A DNA stretch of 51,421 nucleotides from contig NZ_JAKCWP010000006.1 in NCBI RefSeq assembly GCF_028767125.1, positions 210,001 through 261,421 on the forward strand. Direction: 5' to 3'. The position numbers and the translations under genes were made by a program. Under the pieces are notes generated by a model that was not told the origin of the DNA, made no database searches, and worked only from the letters and a program-made list of their open reading frames with translations. Within the stretch, counting starts at the first letter, position 1. The number at the start of each line of letters is the position of its first letter. Below, piece by piece: positions 20,185-28,015 of this stretch. Source of the stretch: Chelativorans sp. YIM 93263. GTDB taxonomy: Bacteria; Pseudomonadota; Alphaproteobacteria; Rhizobiales; Rhizobiaceae.

Positions 20185-20550
20185 ATGACACTTGAAGGTT
20201 ACAATGCCTTCTGCGCCTCCCTCCCCCATACGACCCATGTGGTGCAGTGGGGTGGAGCCCATGTATGGAAAGTGGCCGGCAAGGTTTTTGCCATCGCTGG
20301 CTGGAGCGAGAAAGACGAGCTTGCGGTCACCTTCAAGTGTTCTTCGACTGCCTACGATATTCTCCAGGAACAGCCGGGGCTTCGCCCCGCGCCTTACCTC
20401 GCCTCCCGCGGAATGAAATGGATCCAGCGCCAGACGCCCGAAAAGATGGATGATGCGGCGCTCTTGGAATATCTACGCGAAAGCCATCGGATCGTGGCAT
20501 CCGGATTGCCCAGGAAAACGCAGCGGGAACTCGGACTCGCCGAAGTTTGA
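20185..20550 (+). CDS. MmcQ/YjbR family protein
   Basis: 121 residues from the ATG at 20185, preceded by GGGAGG. The pattern YNAFCASLPHTTHVVQWGG, then VWKVAGKVFAI, LAVTFKCS and RPAPYLASRGMKWI fits the YjbR/MmcQ family, whose fold resembles the CyaY/frataxin-like or double-wing DNA-binding group. A DNA-binding role is often annotated but rests on structure only. It follows clpB by 16 bases and could be co-transcribed with it. The next gene is convergent. Confidence 0.88.
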   Translation: MTLEGYNAFCASLPHTTHVVQWGGAHVWKVAGKVFAIAGWSEKDELAVTFKCSSTAYDILQEQPGLRPAPYLASRGMKWIQRQTPEKMDDAALLEYLRESHRIVASGLPRKTQRELGLAEV

Positions 20551-20678
20551 AGCCGGCTCCAATTCTAGCGGACATGACGTCCCACTTCGCTCTGACCGGA
20601 GGAATCATCGGTGCACTTCGACACCGCATAGTGATGTATAGCCGACTAACAAAACGAGTTTAAAAACATTTATCCGGC

Positions 20679-20885
20679 TCAATAACTCCCGAGCTTGATC
20701 TCCGGCGTATAATCGACCCCGTCCACTTCCTTATAGACCGCCTGGCCGCAGCGCATGACCTTGGCTTCGGGGTCATAGGCATAGGTCGGCGTACCATGAA
20801 GCAGCCACCCCTTGTTCAGAGCCGCTGTCACCTTATGGCAGAAGCTGGAATCGTCCGGCCCGGTCAGAAAACGATAGAGTCTCAT
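20679..20885 (-). CDS. DUF1737 family protein
   Basis: 68 residues. LYRFLTGPDDSSFCHKVTAA, then GWLLHGTPTYAYDPEAKVMRCGQAV, is the DUF1737 pattern, a small domain of unknown function. Its ATG overlaps the stop of the CoA-ester-lyase gene upstream on the same strand by four bases, so the two are coupled. One Cys at residue 16 and one at about 46 are the only obvious reactive residues. Confidence 0.85.
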   Translation of the reverse strand: MRLYRFLTGPDDSSFCHKVTAALNKGWLLHGTPTYAYDPEAKVMRCGQAVYKEVDGVDYTPEIKLGSY

Positions 20886-21772
20886 TCGCCCCTCTCCCTG
20901 ATATGCTCATGTTTCTTCAGCAGAGCCTCGGCCTGCTCCAGATGCAGTCGCTCGATCATGCGTCCATCTACGGAAACGACGCCGCGATGACGGTTTTCCG
21001 GCTTCGCGAATTCCGCCACGATCATTTCCGCTTCCGCGACCTCATCGGCTGTAGGCGAAAAGGCCTTGTTTGCGGGTGCGATCTGGCCCGGGTGAATAAG
21101 CGTCTTTCCGTCGAACCCCATGGCGCGCGCCTCTTCGCATTCCCGGCCAAACGCCTCGAGATCACGGAAATTGTTCGACACGCCGTCAAGCGCGGTGAGA
21201 TTGCCGGCGCGGGCGGCGAGCACGATCTGCATCAGCCAAGGCAGGAGGAGATTTCGTCCTCCGTCCGTCGAAACCCGCGTTTCCTTTACCAGGTCATTGG
21301 TGCCCGCAACGACGCATGAGAGCCTCGCCGCCGGATCCCGGCCCAGCTCGGCAAGCGCCCCGATATTCAGCACCGCACGTGGCGTCTCGATCATGGCCCA
21401 CAGGCGCAGGGAAGCTCCTGCATCAGTTTCGTCAAGAGCCGCATCGGCATCGAGAATGTCGCGCGGCCCATCGACTTTGGGCAGGAGAATGGCATCCGGC
21501 CTGCAGGCGCGCGCTGCCAGGAAATCTTCCGTGCCCCATTCGCTCGAAAACGAATTGATGCGAACAATGACCTCGCAATCGGGACGGTCACTGCCGCTCA
21601 GGAACGAGCGGAGACGCTCGCGCGCAGGTTCCTTCTCCTCGGGGCCGACCGCATCCTCGAGGTCGTAAATGACAGCGTCACAAGCAAGCGAAGCGCTCTT
21701 TCGCAGCGCCCTTTCGTTGCTGGCCGGCACATAGAGAACGGAGCGGCGGAGACGTGAAAGAGGCTCATGCAT
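20882..21772 (-). CDS. HpcH/HpaI-CitE family CoA ester lyase
   Basis: 296 residues. This family cleaves or forms C-C bonds in CoA esters such as malyl-CoA, citramalyl-CoA or citryl-CoA using Mg2+. Visible features: RRSVLYVPASNERALRK at the start, the metal/acidic motif YDLEDAV at residues 35-41, VRINSF, the metal-binding Glu of MIETPRAVLNI and GTNDLVKETR. The C-terminal GFDGKTLIHPGQI is also typical. The exact substrate cannot be told from the sequence. It is divergent from leuD and coupled to the DUF1737 gene downstream. Confidence 0.9.
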   Translation of the reverse strand: MHEPLSRLRRSVLYVPASNERALRKSASLACDAVIYDLEDAVGPEEKEPARERLRSFLSGSDRPDCEVIVRINSFSSEWGTEDFLAARACRPDAILLPKVDGPRDILDADAALDETDAGASLRLWAMIETPRAVLNIGALAELGRDPAARLSCVVAGTNDLVKETRVSTDGGRNLLLPWLMQIVLAARAGNLTALDGVSNNFRDLEAFGRECEEARAMGFDGKTLIHPGQIAPANKAFSPTADEVAEAEMIVAEFAKPENRHRGVVSVDGRMIERLHLEQAEALLKKHEHIRERGE

Positions 21773-21879
21773 GGTGACTTCTTGGCCTACACGGATGACG
21801 TTCGCAAGGGTCTTTGCGTAGCGCGCCGGCTTGATGTAAAGAATGTCTCCAAGTCTGGTTACCCGAACAGGTCCGAAAA

Positions 21880-22485
21880 ATGGAAAAATTCACAACGCTC
21901 ACCGGCGTCGCCGCTCCCCTGCCGATCGTCAATGTCGATACCGACATGATCATCCCCAAGGATTATCTGAAGACGATCAAGCGGACGGGGCTTGGCACGG
22001 GTCTTTTCGCCGAGATGCGATACAATCCGGATGGGTCGGAGATCGAGGATTTCGTGCTGAACAAGCCGGCTTATCGCAACGCCAAGATCCTGGTTGCCGG
22101 CGACAATTTCGGCTGCGGATCTTCCCGCGAGCACGCGCCCTGGGCGCTGGCCGATTTCGGTATCCGCTGCGTAATTTCCACCAGCTTCGCCGACATCTTC
22201 CACAACAACTGCTTCAAGAACGGCATCCTGCCCATCACCGTCAGCCCGGAAGAACTTGAGGCGCTGATGGACGATGCCGAGCGCGGCTCCAATGCCACCC
22301 TGACCGTGGATCTGGAGAAGCAGGAGATCAAGGGGCCCGATGGCGGTGTGATCAAATTCGAGATCGACGCCTTCAAGCGGCATTGTCTGCTCAACGGCCT
22401 AGACGATATCGCCCTGACGCTGGAGAAGGCGCCGGAAATCGACTCCTTCGAACAGAAATACGGCGAAAGCCGCCCTTGGGCGTAA
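21880..22485 (+). CDS. leuD: 3-isopropylmalate dehydratase small subunit
   Basis: 201 residues. LeuD is the swivelling subunit that, with the 4Fe-4S large subunit LeuC, isomerises 2- to 3-isopropylmalate in leucine synthesis. Signatures are [19 protein letters not shown] and the [14 protein letters not shown] loop. leuC is not in the window, so its partner is encoded elsewhere, as is common in rhizobia. A Rid-family gene starts two bases after the stop and leuB follows, so leuD-rid-leuB looks like one unit. Confidence 0.96.
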   Translation: MEKFTTLTGVAAPLPIVNVDTDMIIPKDYLKTIKRTGLGTGLFAEMRYNPDGSEIEDFVLNKPAYRNAKILVAGDNFGCGSSREHAPWALADFGIRCVISTSFADIFHNNCFKNGILPITVSPEELEALMDDAERGSNATLTVDLEKQEIKGPDGGVIKFEIDAFKRHCLLNGLDDIALTLEKAPEIDSFEQKYGESRPWA

Positions 22486-22487
22486 GA

Positions 22488-22880
22488 GTGCGGCGTCTGA
22501 TCTCCACCGGATCGCCCTTCGAGGAGATCGCCGGCTACAGCCGGGCGGTGGTTGATGGCGATTGGTGCTTCGTCTCCGGCACGACCGGCTATGACTACGC
22601 CACCATGATCATGCCGGACAGCGTGGAAGAGCAGACGCGTAATTGCCTTGCCACGATCAACGCGGCGCTCACCGAGGCCGCGTTTGAAATGGCGGATGTG
22701 GTGCGGGCGCACTATTATGTGACGGACCGCTCCTATGTGGATCGGGTTTTCCCGATCCTCGGCGAGTCCTTTGGCGAGATCCGACCGGCGGCGACGATGA
22801 TCGTCTGCGAACTCAACAAGCCGGAAATGAAGATCGAGATCGAGGTGACGGCTCTCAGGCGCAATCGCGCCCGCGCCTGA
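22488..22880 (+). CDS. Rid-family (YjgF/YER057c/UK114) protein, probably lacking the catalytic arginine
   Basis: 130 residues from a GTG at 22488, two bases after leuD; longer frames run into leuD. The fold signatures are FSRAV-like YSRAVVDGDWCFVSGTTG, NCLATINAALTEA and the end KIEIEVTAL. In RidA enzymes that deaminate 2-aminoacrylate an Arg sits in PARTTV; here the same place reads PAATMI, so the imine-deaminase residue is missing. It therefore fits the non-RidA Rid subfamilies, whose activities are mostly unknown. The location between leuD and leuB is notable, since branched-chain synthesis in other bacteria is sensitive to 2-aminoacrylate. Confidence 0.8.
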   Translation: MRRLISTGSPFEEIAGYSRAVVDGDWCFVSGTTGYDYATMIMPDSVEEQTRNCLATINAALTEAAFEMADVVRAHYYVTDRSYVDRVFPILGESFGEIRPAATMIVCELNKPEMKIEIEVTALRRNRARA

Positions 22881-22951
22881 TCGTTCTTCATCTTGCGCAA
22901 GACGGTCCCGCGCTTTAGCAAGGGCACGGGTTCAATTTCCGAGAGGCACAA

Positions 22952-24064
22952 ATGACAACGCGCAAGCTCCTTCTTCTTCCCGGCGACGGCATCGGCCCCG
23001 AGGCAATGGCCGAGGTGGAAAAGCTCATCAATGTGATGAATTCGGAGTTTGGTGCCGGCTTCGAAACGGAGACGGGGCTTGTCGGCGGCTCGGCTTACGA
23101 TGCGCACAGCCAATCGATCTCTGATGCCGATATGGATCGTGCGCTAGCGGCGGACGCGGTTCTCTTCGGAGCCGTCGGGGGACCGAAATGGGACGGTGTG
23201 CCCTATGAGGTGCGGCCCGAGGCCGGCCTCCTGCGGCTGCGCAAGGAGATGGAGCTTTTCGCCAATCTGCGCCCGGCAATCTGCTATCCGGCGCTGGCGG
23301 ACTCGTCGTCCCTGAAAAAGGATGTGGTCGAAGGGCTCGATATCCTCATCGTGCGCGAGCTGACGGGCGGGGTCTATTTCGGCGAGCCGAAGGAAATCAT
23401 CGATCTCGGCAACGGGCAGAAGCGCGGTATCGACACGCAGGTCTACGACACCTTCGAGATCGAGCGCATTTCCGGCGTGGCCTTCGAGCTGGCGCGTACG
23501 CGCCAGAACAAGGTCTGCTCGATGGAAAAGCACAACGTCATGAAGTCGGGCGTGCTGTGGAAGGACGTCGTGGCCGCCACGCACAAGGCGAAGTATTCCG
23601 ACGTCGAGCTCACCCATATGCTGGCCGATGCCGGCGGCATGCAGCTCGTTCGCTGGCCCAAGCAGTTCGACGTGATCGTGACCGACAATCTCTTCGGCGA
23701 TATGCTGTCGGATGTGGCGGCGATGCTCACGGGCTCGCTCGGCATGCTGCCGTCCGCTTCGCTCGGCGCACCCGATCCCAAGACCGGCAGCCGCAAGGCG
23801 CTTTATGAGCCGGTGCACGGCTCCGCGCCTGATATCGCCGGGAAAGGCATCGCCAACCCCATCGCCATGATCGCCTCCTTCGCCATGTGCATGCGCTATT
23901 CCTTCAACATGGTCGAGGAAGCGGACAGGCTCGAAAAGGCGATTGCGGCCGTACTGGACGACGGTCTGCGTACGGGCGATCTGATGTCCGAGGGAATGCG
24001 CGAAGTCAGCACCAGCGCGATGGGCGACGCTATCGTGGAGAAGTTTCGCGCGCTTTCCGCCTGA
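22952..24064 (+). CDS. leuB: 3-isopropylmalate dehydrogenase
   Basis: 370 residues. LeuB oxidises and decarboxylates 3-isopropylmalate with NAD+ in leucine synthesis. Visible motifs: [10 protein letters not shown] at the N terminus, substrate-binding [12 protein letters not shown], the active-site Tyr in [11 protein letters not shown], metal ligands in [14 protein letters not shown], and the NAD-binding [14 protein letters not shown]. Length and motifs are normal. The next gene is convergent, six bases away. Confidence 0.97.
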   Translation: MTTRKLLLLPGDGIGPEAMAEVEKLINVMNSEFGAGFETETGLVGGSAYDAHSQSISDADMDRALAADAVLFGAVGGPKWDGVPYEVRPEAGLLRLRKEMELFANLRPAICYPALADSSSLKKDVVEGLDILIVRELTGGVYFGEPKEIIDLGNGQKRGIDTQVYDTFEIERISGVAFELARTRQNKVCSMEKHNVMKSGVLWKDVVAATHKAKYSDVELTHMLADAGGMQLVRWPKQFDVIVTDNLFGDMLSDVAAMLTGSLGMLPSASLGAPDPKTGSRKALYEPVHGSAPDIAGKGIANPIAMIASFAMCMRYSFNMVEEADRLEKAIAAVLDDGLRTGDLMSEGMREVSTSAMGDAIVEKFRALSA

Positions 24065-24070
24065 TTTCGA

Positions 24071-24217
24071 TCAGGCGAGCGCCAGAACGATTGACAGCAC
24101 CACGAGCCCGATCAAACCGCCGAAGAATATCGCGCGGCGAAGCGGCGTCTTGAGCACGACATAGCCCTGCCGGGCCTTACTGGCTGGATATGTGGCTGGT
24201 TTGCGTTTTTCGTCCAT
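24071..24217 (-). CDS. 48-residue single-pass membrane protein
   Basis: A short gene with a strong GAGGAAA site seven bases before its ATG. It codes for a basic N-terminal half (MDEKRKPATYPASKARQGYV, then KTPLRRA) and one transmembrane helix (IFFGGLIGLVVLSIVLALA) at the very C terminus. The positive-inside rule puts the N terminus in the cytoplasm. I recall similar tiny proteins in Mesorhizobium-type genomes, annotated only as hypothetical. It is 48 bases after the DUF6644-like gene on the same strand and is probably the last gene of that operon. Confidence 0.7.
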   Translation of the reverse strand: MDEKRKPATYPASKARQGYVVLKTPLRRAIFFGGLIGLVVLSIVLALA

Positions 24218-24265
24218 TTCATTTCCTCGCCCCGGTCAATCGGGGCGGGCGCAAAATGTTCCCTA

Positions 24266-24730
24266 CTAGAGGAAACCGATAAAGCGGCCGCAGACGAGTA
24301 CGCCGATCCAGAGCAGGATTGAGAAGGTAGCAAACCAGCGTGCGCCGCGTTTCGCGAGGGGCATGCCGTCTGCATCCGATGCAGTGAGGTGCAGGATGAG
24401 CAGGTTGAGACCGGCAAAAGCGATCAGCAGCATCTTGAGTTGAAAGGCCGGATTGAAGACATACTCGCTGGCGCGGATCGAGAAGAGGGAAGCACCGGTG
24501 AGCACGGCACCGCCGAAAGCCAAAAGCGCCACCCGGCGCATGAGATGCAGGAACGACTGAAGCGGCTGTGCCTGCAGGAAGCCCAGGATACGCATATCCA
24601 TCAGGAGAACACCCGTCAGGAGAACGCCGATCGAGAGAATGTGCGCGGCGTTAACGAGCGGATAGGCATAGAAGGAGATCCTGAGTGCGCGGACGGGCGC
24701 AAGCTGCTCAATGGCAGACAGGAACTCCAA
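24266..24730 (-). CDS. Four-helix membrane protein (DUF6644-like)
   Basis: 154 residues with four hydrophobic helices. The first contains YAYPLVNAAHILSIGVLLTG, with a conserved-looking His inside the membrane that could bind haem or metal; further His lie in LHLMRR and LILHLTASD. The pattern resembles DUF6644/DUF2214 membrane proteins. The frame begins at a TTG directly after a stop codon, so no earlier start is possible, and the Shine-Dalgarno is poor. It follows the DUF6152 gene by 40 bases on the same strand, a pairing I recall from other proteobacteria. Function is unknown. Confidence 0.75.
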   Translation of the reverse strand: MEFLSAIEQLAPVRALRISFYAYPLVNAAHILSIGVLLTGVLLMDMRILGFLQAQPLQSFLHLMRRVALLAFGGAVLTGASLFSIRASEYVFNPAFQLKMLLIAFAGLNLLILHLTASDADGMPLAKRGARWFATFSILLWIGVLVCGRFIGFL

Positions 24731-24770
24731 TCAGGCCGCCCCGGGAAAGCGCGCGTGGACGGGGCTCTTG

Positions 24771-25160
24771 TCAGTTGCTCGGCACGCGTCCGGGATATAC
24801 GTCATAGGTGTTTCCATCCACGATGATGCGCACGGCCTTCATGCGCCTTTCATTTTGGTCCAGCGAGCGATGGCCAATCGCAGTGATTGTATCGCCGACG
24901 CTGGCCGTGCCTTCCTCGAAGCCGGCGGCGATGGTTCGTGAAGGTGGCGCGAGGTCGACACGCCAGACTTCTGCCTCGACATCGATATCCAGCGTTGCGT
25001 GCGGATTGCCGACATAGATCTCGGCAATGGTGCCCTCAAGCTCGAAAAAACCGTCCTCGGTCCAGGACCATCCATGATGGGCGACGGCCTGAGCCAGGAA
25101 TGCAGCCAAAAATCCGATAGTCGATAGTGCCGCGAGTGAAGAACGCATTGGAGAAATCAT
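24771..25160 (-). CDS. Secreted DUF6152-family protein with N-terminal His-His
   Basis: 129 residues from the ATG at 25160, which follows GGGAGA at good spacing. A signal peptide (LAALSTIGFLAAFLAQAVA) is followed by mature HHGWSWTE. The rest is a small beta-domain (LEGTIAEIYVGNPHATLDI, VGDTITAIGHRS, RRMKAVRIIVDGNTYDVYPGR) matching DUF6152, which resembles an OB-like fold. The exposed His-His start and the GNPH and GHRS segments could bind copper or another metal in the periplasm; that is an inference. It is the first gene of the three-gene envelope operon. Confidence 0.8.
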   Translation of the reverse strand: MISPMRSSLAALSTIGFLAAFLAQAVAHHGWSWTEDGFFELEGTIAEIYVGNPHATLDIDVEAEVWRVDLAPPSRTIAAGFEEGTASVGDTITAIGHRSLDQNERRMKAVRIIVDGNTYDVYPGRVPSN

Positions 25161-25544
25161 AGCCGTCTCCCTGATTGGCCTTTGATACAAGGTACGGCTT
25201 CAATGCCGTGGGTCAATTCACGTTCCGGCGAGCACCACGACAAACCATCCACTCGGGATGCACAATTGACTTCGCCGCGATTCAGCGTAAAAACGCAAGC
25301 GGAAACGGAGACCGTCTGGATGCGCGCTCACTTCTCTGCGCCGAAGATTGCCAGCCTGCTTATCGCTGCCGGGAACGGTGGCGTCGGTTCCCGCTTTACC
25401 ACGACGACGGCCAAAACAACCGCCAAAACGGTCTGATCTTCCTTGGCCCGCTCGCTCTCTCCCCGAGACAGGCCGGGGAGGAGAAGCCCGCAGGCCGGCG
25501 GGCCCAATCCATAAGCCACGCGGAGAGGACAGGAGTTTCGACCC
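25161..25544. other. Intergenic region between the DUF6152 operon and asd
   Basis: Three hundred and eighty-four bases between divergent genes; short open frames here look like chance. It must hold the promoters of both. A stem GCCCGC (25486-25491) with GCGGGC (25498-25503) lies about 40 bases before the asd start, without a T-run. No other feature is convincing. Confidence 0.5.
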
Positions 25545-26579
25545 ATGGGTTTCAAGATCGCTGTTGCCGGCGCCACAGGAAATGTCGGCCGGGAAATGCT
25601 GAATATTCTGGAAGAGCGCGGTTTTCCCGCCGATGAGGTGGTGCCGCTGGCTTCGCGCCGTTCCGTAGGCACGGAGGTGTCCTACGGCGACAAGACACTG
25701 AAGGTGAAGGCGCTGGACGGCTACGACTTCTCCGACACGGATATCTGCCTCATGTCCGCAGGCGGATCCATCTCCAAGGAGTACTCACCGAGAATCGGCC
25801 AGCAGGGCTGCGTCGTCATCGATAACTCGTCGGCCTGGCGCTACGACCAGGACGTACCGCTTATCGTGCCGGAGGTGAACCCGGATGCGGTGGAGGGCTT
25901 CCGTAAGAAAAACATCATCGCCAATCCGAATTGCTCCACAACCCAGCTCGTCGTTGCCATGAAGCCGCTGCATGACAAGGCGACGATCAAGCGCGTGGTC
26001 GTGGCCACCTATCAGTCGGTCTCCGGCTCGGGCAAGGAAGGCATGGACGAGCTCTTCGAGCAGACACGCGCCGTTTACGTCGCCGACCCGATCGAGGCGA
26101 AGAAGTACACGAAGCGCATCGCCTTCAATTGCATTCCGCATATCGACGTTTTCATGGAAGACGGCACCACCAAGGAAGAATGGAAGATGGTGGTCGAAAC
26201 CAAGAAGATGTTGGACCCCAAGATCAAGCTTTCGGCCACCTGCGTGCGCGTTCCCGTCTTCATCGGTCATGGTGAGGCCGTGAACCTGGAATTCGAGAAT
26301 CCGATCACGGCAGACGAAGCCCGCGACATCCTGCGGGATGCGCCGGGATGCCAGGTGATCGACAAGCATGAGGATGGCGGCTACGTCACACCGCATGAAA
26401 GCGCTGGCGAGGACGCGACCTATATCAGCCGCATCCGCGAGGATTCGACTGTGGATAATGGCCTGTCCCTGTGGGTCGTCTCGGACAATCTGCGCAAAGG
26501 CGCGGCACTCAACACAATCCAGATTGCCGAATTGTTGGTGGCACGCGGGCTTATCCAGCCAAAGAAGCAGGCCGCCTGA
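25545..26579 (+). CDS. asd: Aspartate-semialdehyde dehydrogenase
   Basis: 344 residues. It reduces aspartyl phosphate, the lysC product, to aspartate semialdehyde with NADPH. The nucleotide loop is VAGATGNVGREML at residues 5-17, the acyl-accepting Cys130 is in NPNCSTTQLV, and the substrate motif is KLSATCVRVPVFIGHGEAV, with the His of the catalytic pair. ATG at 25545 is preceded by AGGAG nine bases upstream. A GNAT gene follows six bases later, so the two are probably co-transcribed. Confidence 0.96.
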   Translation: MGFKIAVAGATGNVGREMLNILEERGFPADEVVPLASRRSVGTEVSYGDKTLKVKALDGYDFSDTDICLMSAGGSISKEYSPRIGQQGCVVIDNSSAWRYDQDVPLIVPEVNPDAVEGFRKKNIIANPNCSTTQLVVAMKPLHDKATIKRVVVATYQSVSGSGKEGMDELFEQTRAVYVADPIEAKKYTKRIAFNCIPHIDVFMEDGTTKEEWKMVVETKKMLDPKIKLSATCVRVPVFIGHGEAVNLEFENPITADEARDILRDAPGCQVIDKHEDGGYVTPHESAGEDATYISRIREDSTVDNGLSLWVVSDNLRKGAALNTIQIAELLVARGLIQPKKQAA

Positions 26580-26584
26580 CGGCG

Positions 26585-27046
26585 ATGGCTAGCGATCTCG
26601 TCCTGCGTTCTCCAGGACCGGCGGATGCGGACGAGATTGCATGTGTCATGCGCGCGGCGCTCGACGCCTTCGACTGGATGCCAAGGCTGCATACGCCGGA
26701 GGAGGACCGCGCCTTCATTTCCGGACATGTGCTGCCGCATCAGCGGGTGACCGTTGCCGCAGCAGGCGAGGGAATCGTCGGCTTCATCGCTGTACACGGC
26801 GAGTGGGTCGAGCAGCTTTACCTGAAGCCCGGCTGGACCGGGCGCGGCATAGGAAACCGGCTGCTCGGCAGCGCAACCGTCGGCATACCGACCGTCAGGC
26901 TTTACTGCTTCCAGGCCAATGGCGGAGCCCGCCGCTTTTACGAGCGGCGTGGATTCAAGGCCGAGGCCTTCGGTGACGGCAGCGAAAACGAGGAGGGGCT
27001 GCCGGACATCCTGTACGTGCGCCGCTCTCCGTCTCAGCAAGCGTAG
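26585..27046 (+). CDS. GNAT-family N-acetyltransferase
   Basis: 153 residues from the ATG at 26585, six bases after asd. The fold shows LRSPGPADADEIACVMRAA at the start, GIVGFIAVHGEWVEQLYLKP in the central strands, the acetyl-CoA loop WTGRGIGNRLL and the end LYCFQANGGARRFYERRGF, as in RimI-type enzymes. The end of the protein (LPDILYVRR) is as expected. The substrate is unknown. Confidence 0.88.
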   Translation: MASDLVLRSPGPADADEIACVMRAALDAFDWMPRLHTPEEDRAFISGHVLPHQRVTVAAAGEGIVGFIAVHGEWVEQLYLKPGWTGRGIGNRLLGSATVGIPTVRLYCFQANGGARRFYERRGFKAEAFGDGSENEEGLPDILYVRRSPSQQA

Positions 27047-27161
27047 ACACGCAAACCCGTTCCCGCGCTCCCGGTATTCGAGTTTCACTTGTCATCAGAA
27101 CGCGCGGCATCGTCGCCACGCCCGGTTTCTTCACCGTCTGGCCTTTGGTTAATCGGGAAAC

Positions 27162-27216
27162 GGGGCGCGTGGTCCGAGCCTCTCTATTAATTTAAGTGGC
27201 GCGTTCCACGCGCCCC
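27162..27216. repeat. Long inverted repeat with competing inner hairpin
   Basis: GGGGCGCGTGG (27162-27172) and CCACGCGCCCC (27206-27216) are perfect 11-base complements 33 bases apart. The second arm also pairs with its neighbour: GGCGCGT (27198-27204) and ACGCGCC (27208-27214) around TCC. The two pairings exclude each other, as in attenuators. Confidence 0.5.
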
Positions 27217-27432
27217 GCCGGCCGCTGTCCCGCGGTTGGCCGGTCACTCGGGCCTCCTCGCCTTCCCGGCTGCACCCAATTAGGGGGTGGTCTTGGCCGG
27301 GCCGAAGAAGAAACCCTAGCGGCTTCTCCGCGGCTGCCCGACACCGTCTCTCACCCGGTGCCCGGTTTTTCCGGCGATGCTGTCTGTCACCCAGCACCCC
27401 GGCGCCGCCGGCCTGTTGCGGGCCCTCACATG

Positions 27433-27457
27433 CCTCCAGGTACCGGATCCCTGGAGG
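27433..27457. repeat. Eight-base-pair inverted repeat
   Basis: CCTCCAGG (27433-27440) and CCTGGAGG (27450-27457) enclose TACCGGATC. It could be a palindromic element of the REP type, distinct from the pair near 27700-27816. Confidence 0.4.
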
Positions 27458-27694
27458 GGGAGGCTGCCGCCGCCCTCCCTGATCCCCGGTCCGGACCCGG
27501 TTCCCGCGAGGGCGATGGATCCGATGATAAGAGCGGCTGGATGTCGTAGGATAAAATCAGTCGAAAAAAGCTCGAACTTTCTTCTGATATCGAGCAAAAA
27601 CAACTGCTTATCTGCCGAGACAATGTCTGAGGCGCCATTTTTTATCCCCGCGCGGGATGCTTTTCGGAGGCGCCGGCGTGTGTCGTCAATGCTC

Positions 27695-27735
27695 TGGCAT
27701 GGATACCAGGGTCGACGCCCTGGTATGACGAAGGC
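27695..27735 (+). repeat. REP-like palindromic element, copy 1
   Basis: A nine-base-pair stem ATACCAGGG (27703-27711) / CCCTGGTAT (27718-27726) is preceded by CATGG and followed by GACGAAGG. The layout GGAT-stem-ATGACGA is the common alphaproteobacterial extragenic palindrome. It faces copy 2. Confidence 0.65.
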
Positions 27736-27784
27736 GGAGATGTCTGCGCTAATCTTGAACGTCGGTGATTGGTCGAAACGTCCT

Positions 27785-27816
27785 CCACCTCGTCATCCCA
27801 GGACTTGATCCTGGAA
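27785..27816 (-). repeat. REP-like palindromic element, copy 2 (inverted)
   Basis: The stem CCAGGA (27798-27803) / TCCTGG (27809-27814) with loop CTTGA is followed on the minus strand by GATGACGAGG. Its ATGACGA tail points at that of copy 1, giving an inverted REPIN-like pair. It abuts the broken end of the YunG-like pseudogene. Confidence 0.65.
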
Positions 27817-27817
27817 G

Positions 27818-27990
27818 GGTGAAGACCCGCTTTCTGCCTTCGGTGTAGAAATGCATGGCGGCGGGCGTTTCGGTTTTCAGGATTTCGCCGTCGAAGAGTC
27901 CCTCGACCACCAGTGCCGTGACGCTGCATTGTCAGCACGCGGGATTTTCCGCGTTCCATCTACTTGAGCTTTCATACTCCATGCGGCACG
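27818..27990 (-). pseudogene. Remnant of a YunG-like gene, broken by a stop codon and a REP element
   Basis: Reading the minus strand in one frame gives SSSRWNAENPAC, then a TGA stop, then QCSVTALVVEGLFDGEILK and TETPAAMHFYTEGRKRVFT. As I recall, YunG-family proteins read NPARGQCxVTALVV...GGxIL...HFYNxxxGxRYDFT in this region, so the TGA stands where a Gly is expected. The protein end is missing: coding similarity stops where REP copy 2 begins. No start codon with a ribosome site is visible upstream. The gene is dead and not functional in this strain unless read in some unusual way. Confidence 0.6.
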
Positions 27991-28015
27991 CAGATGGACG
28001 TGGAATCTGCTTAGA

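Larger units (their letters stand above)
27047..27640. other. Gene-free, hairpin-rich GC-rich interval
   Basis: About 600 bases with no credible gene: the open frames are Pro/Gly/Arg-rich on either strand and lack any start signal. It is packed with inverted repeats, listed separately, and short stems such as CCGG-TTTTT-CCGG near 27363-27374. I compared it by eye with RNase P, tmRNA, SRP and 6S RNA motifs and found no match. A structured RNA or decayed DNA are both possible. Confidence 0.5.

Noticed and set aside
25486-25503. GC-rich stem before asd as a terminator
   Set aside because: No T-run, and it precedes a gene start; probably chance in GC-rich DNA.
27316-27603. A 95-residue minus-strand frame in the gene-free interval
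   Set aside because: It reads palindromic DNA (GTGSGPGIREGG and similar), has no ribosome site, and resembles known false proteins from REP sequences.
27047-27640. RNase P RNA, tmRNA, SRP RNA or 6S RNA
   Set aside because: The conserved cores (for example GAGGAAAGTCC of RNase P or the GGAAGCAGCC loop of SRP RNA) are absent on both strands.
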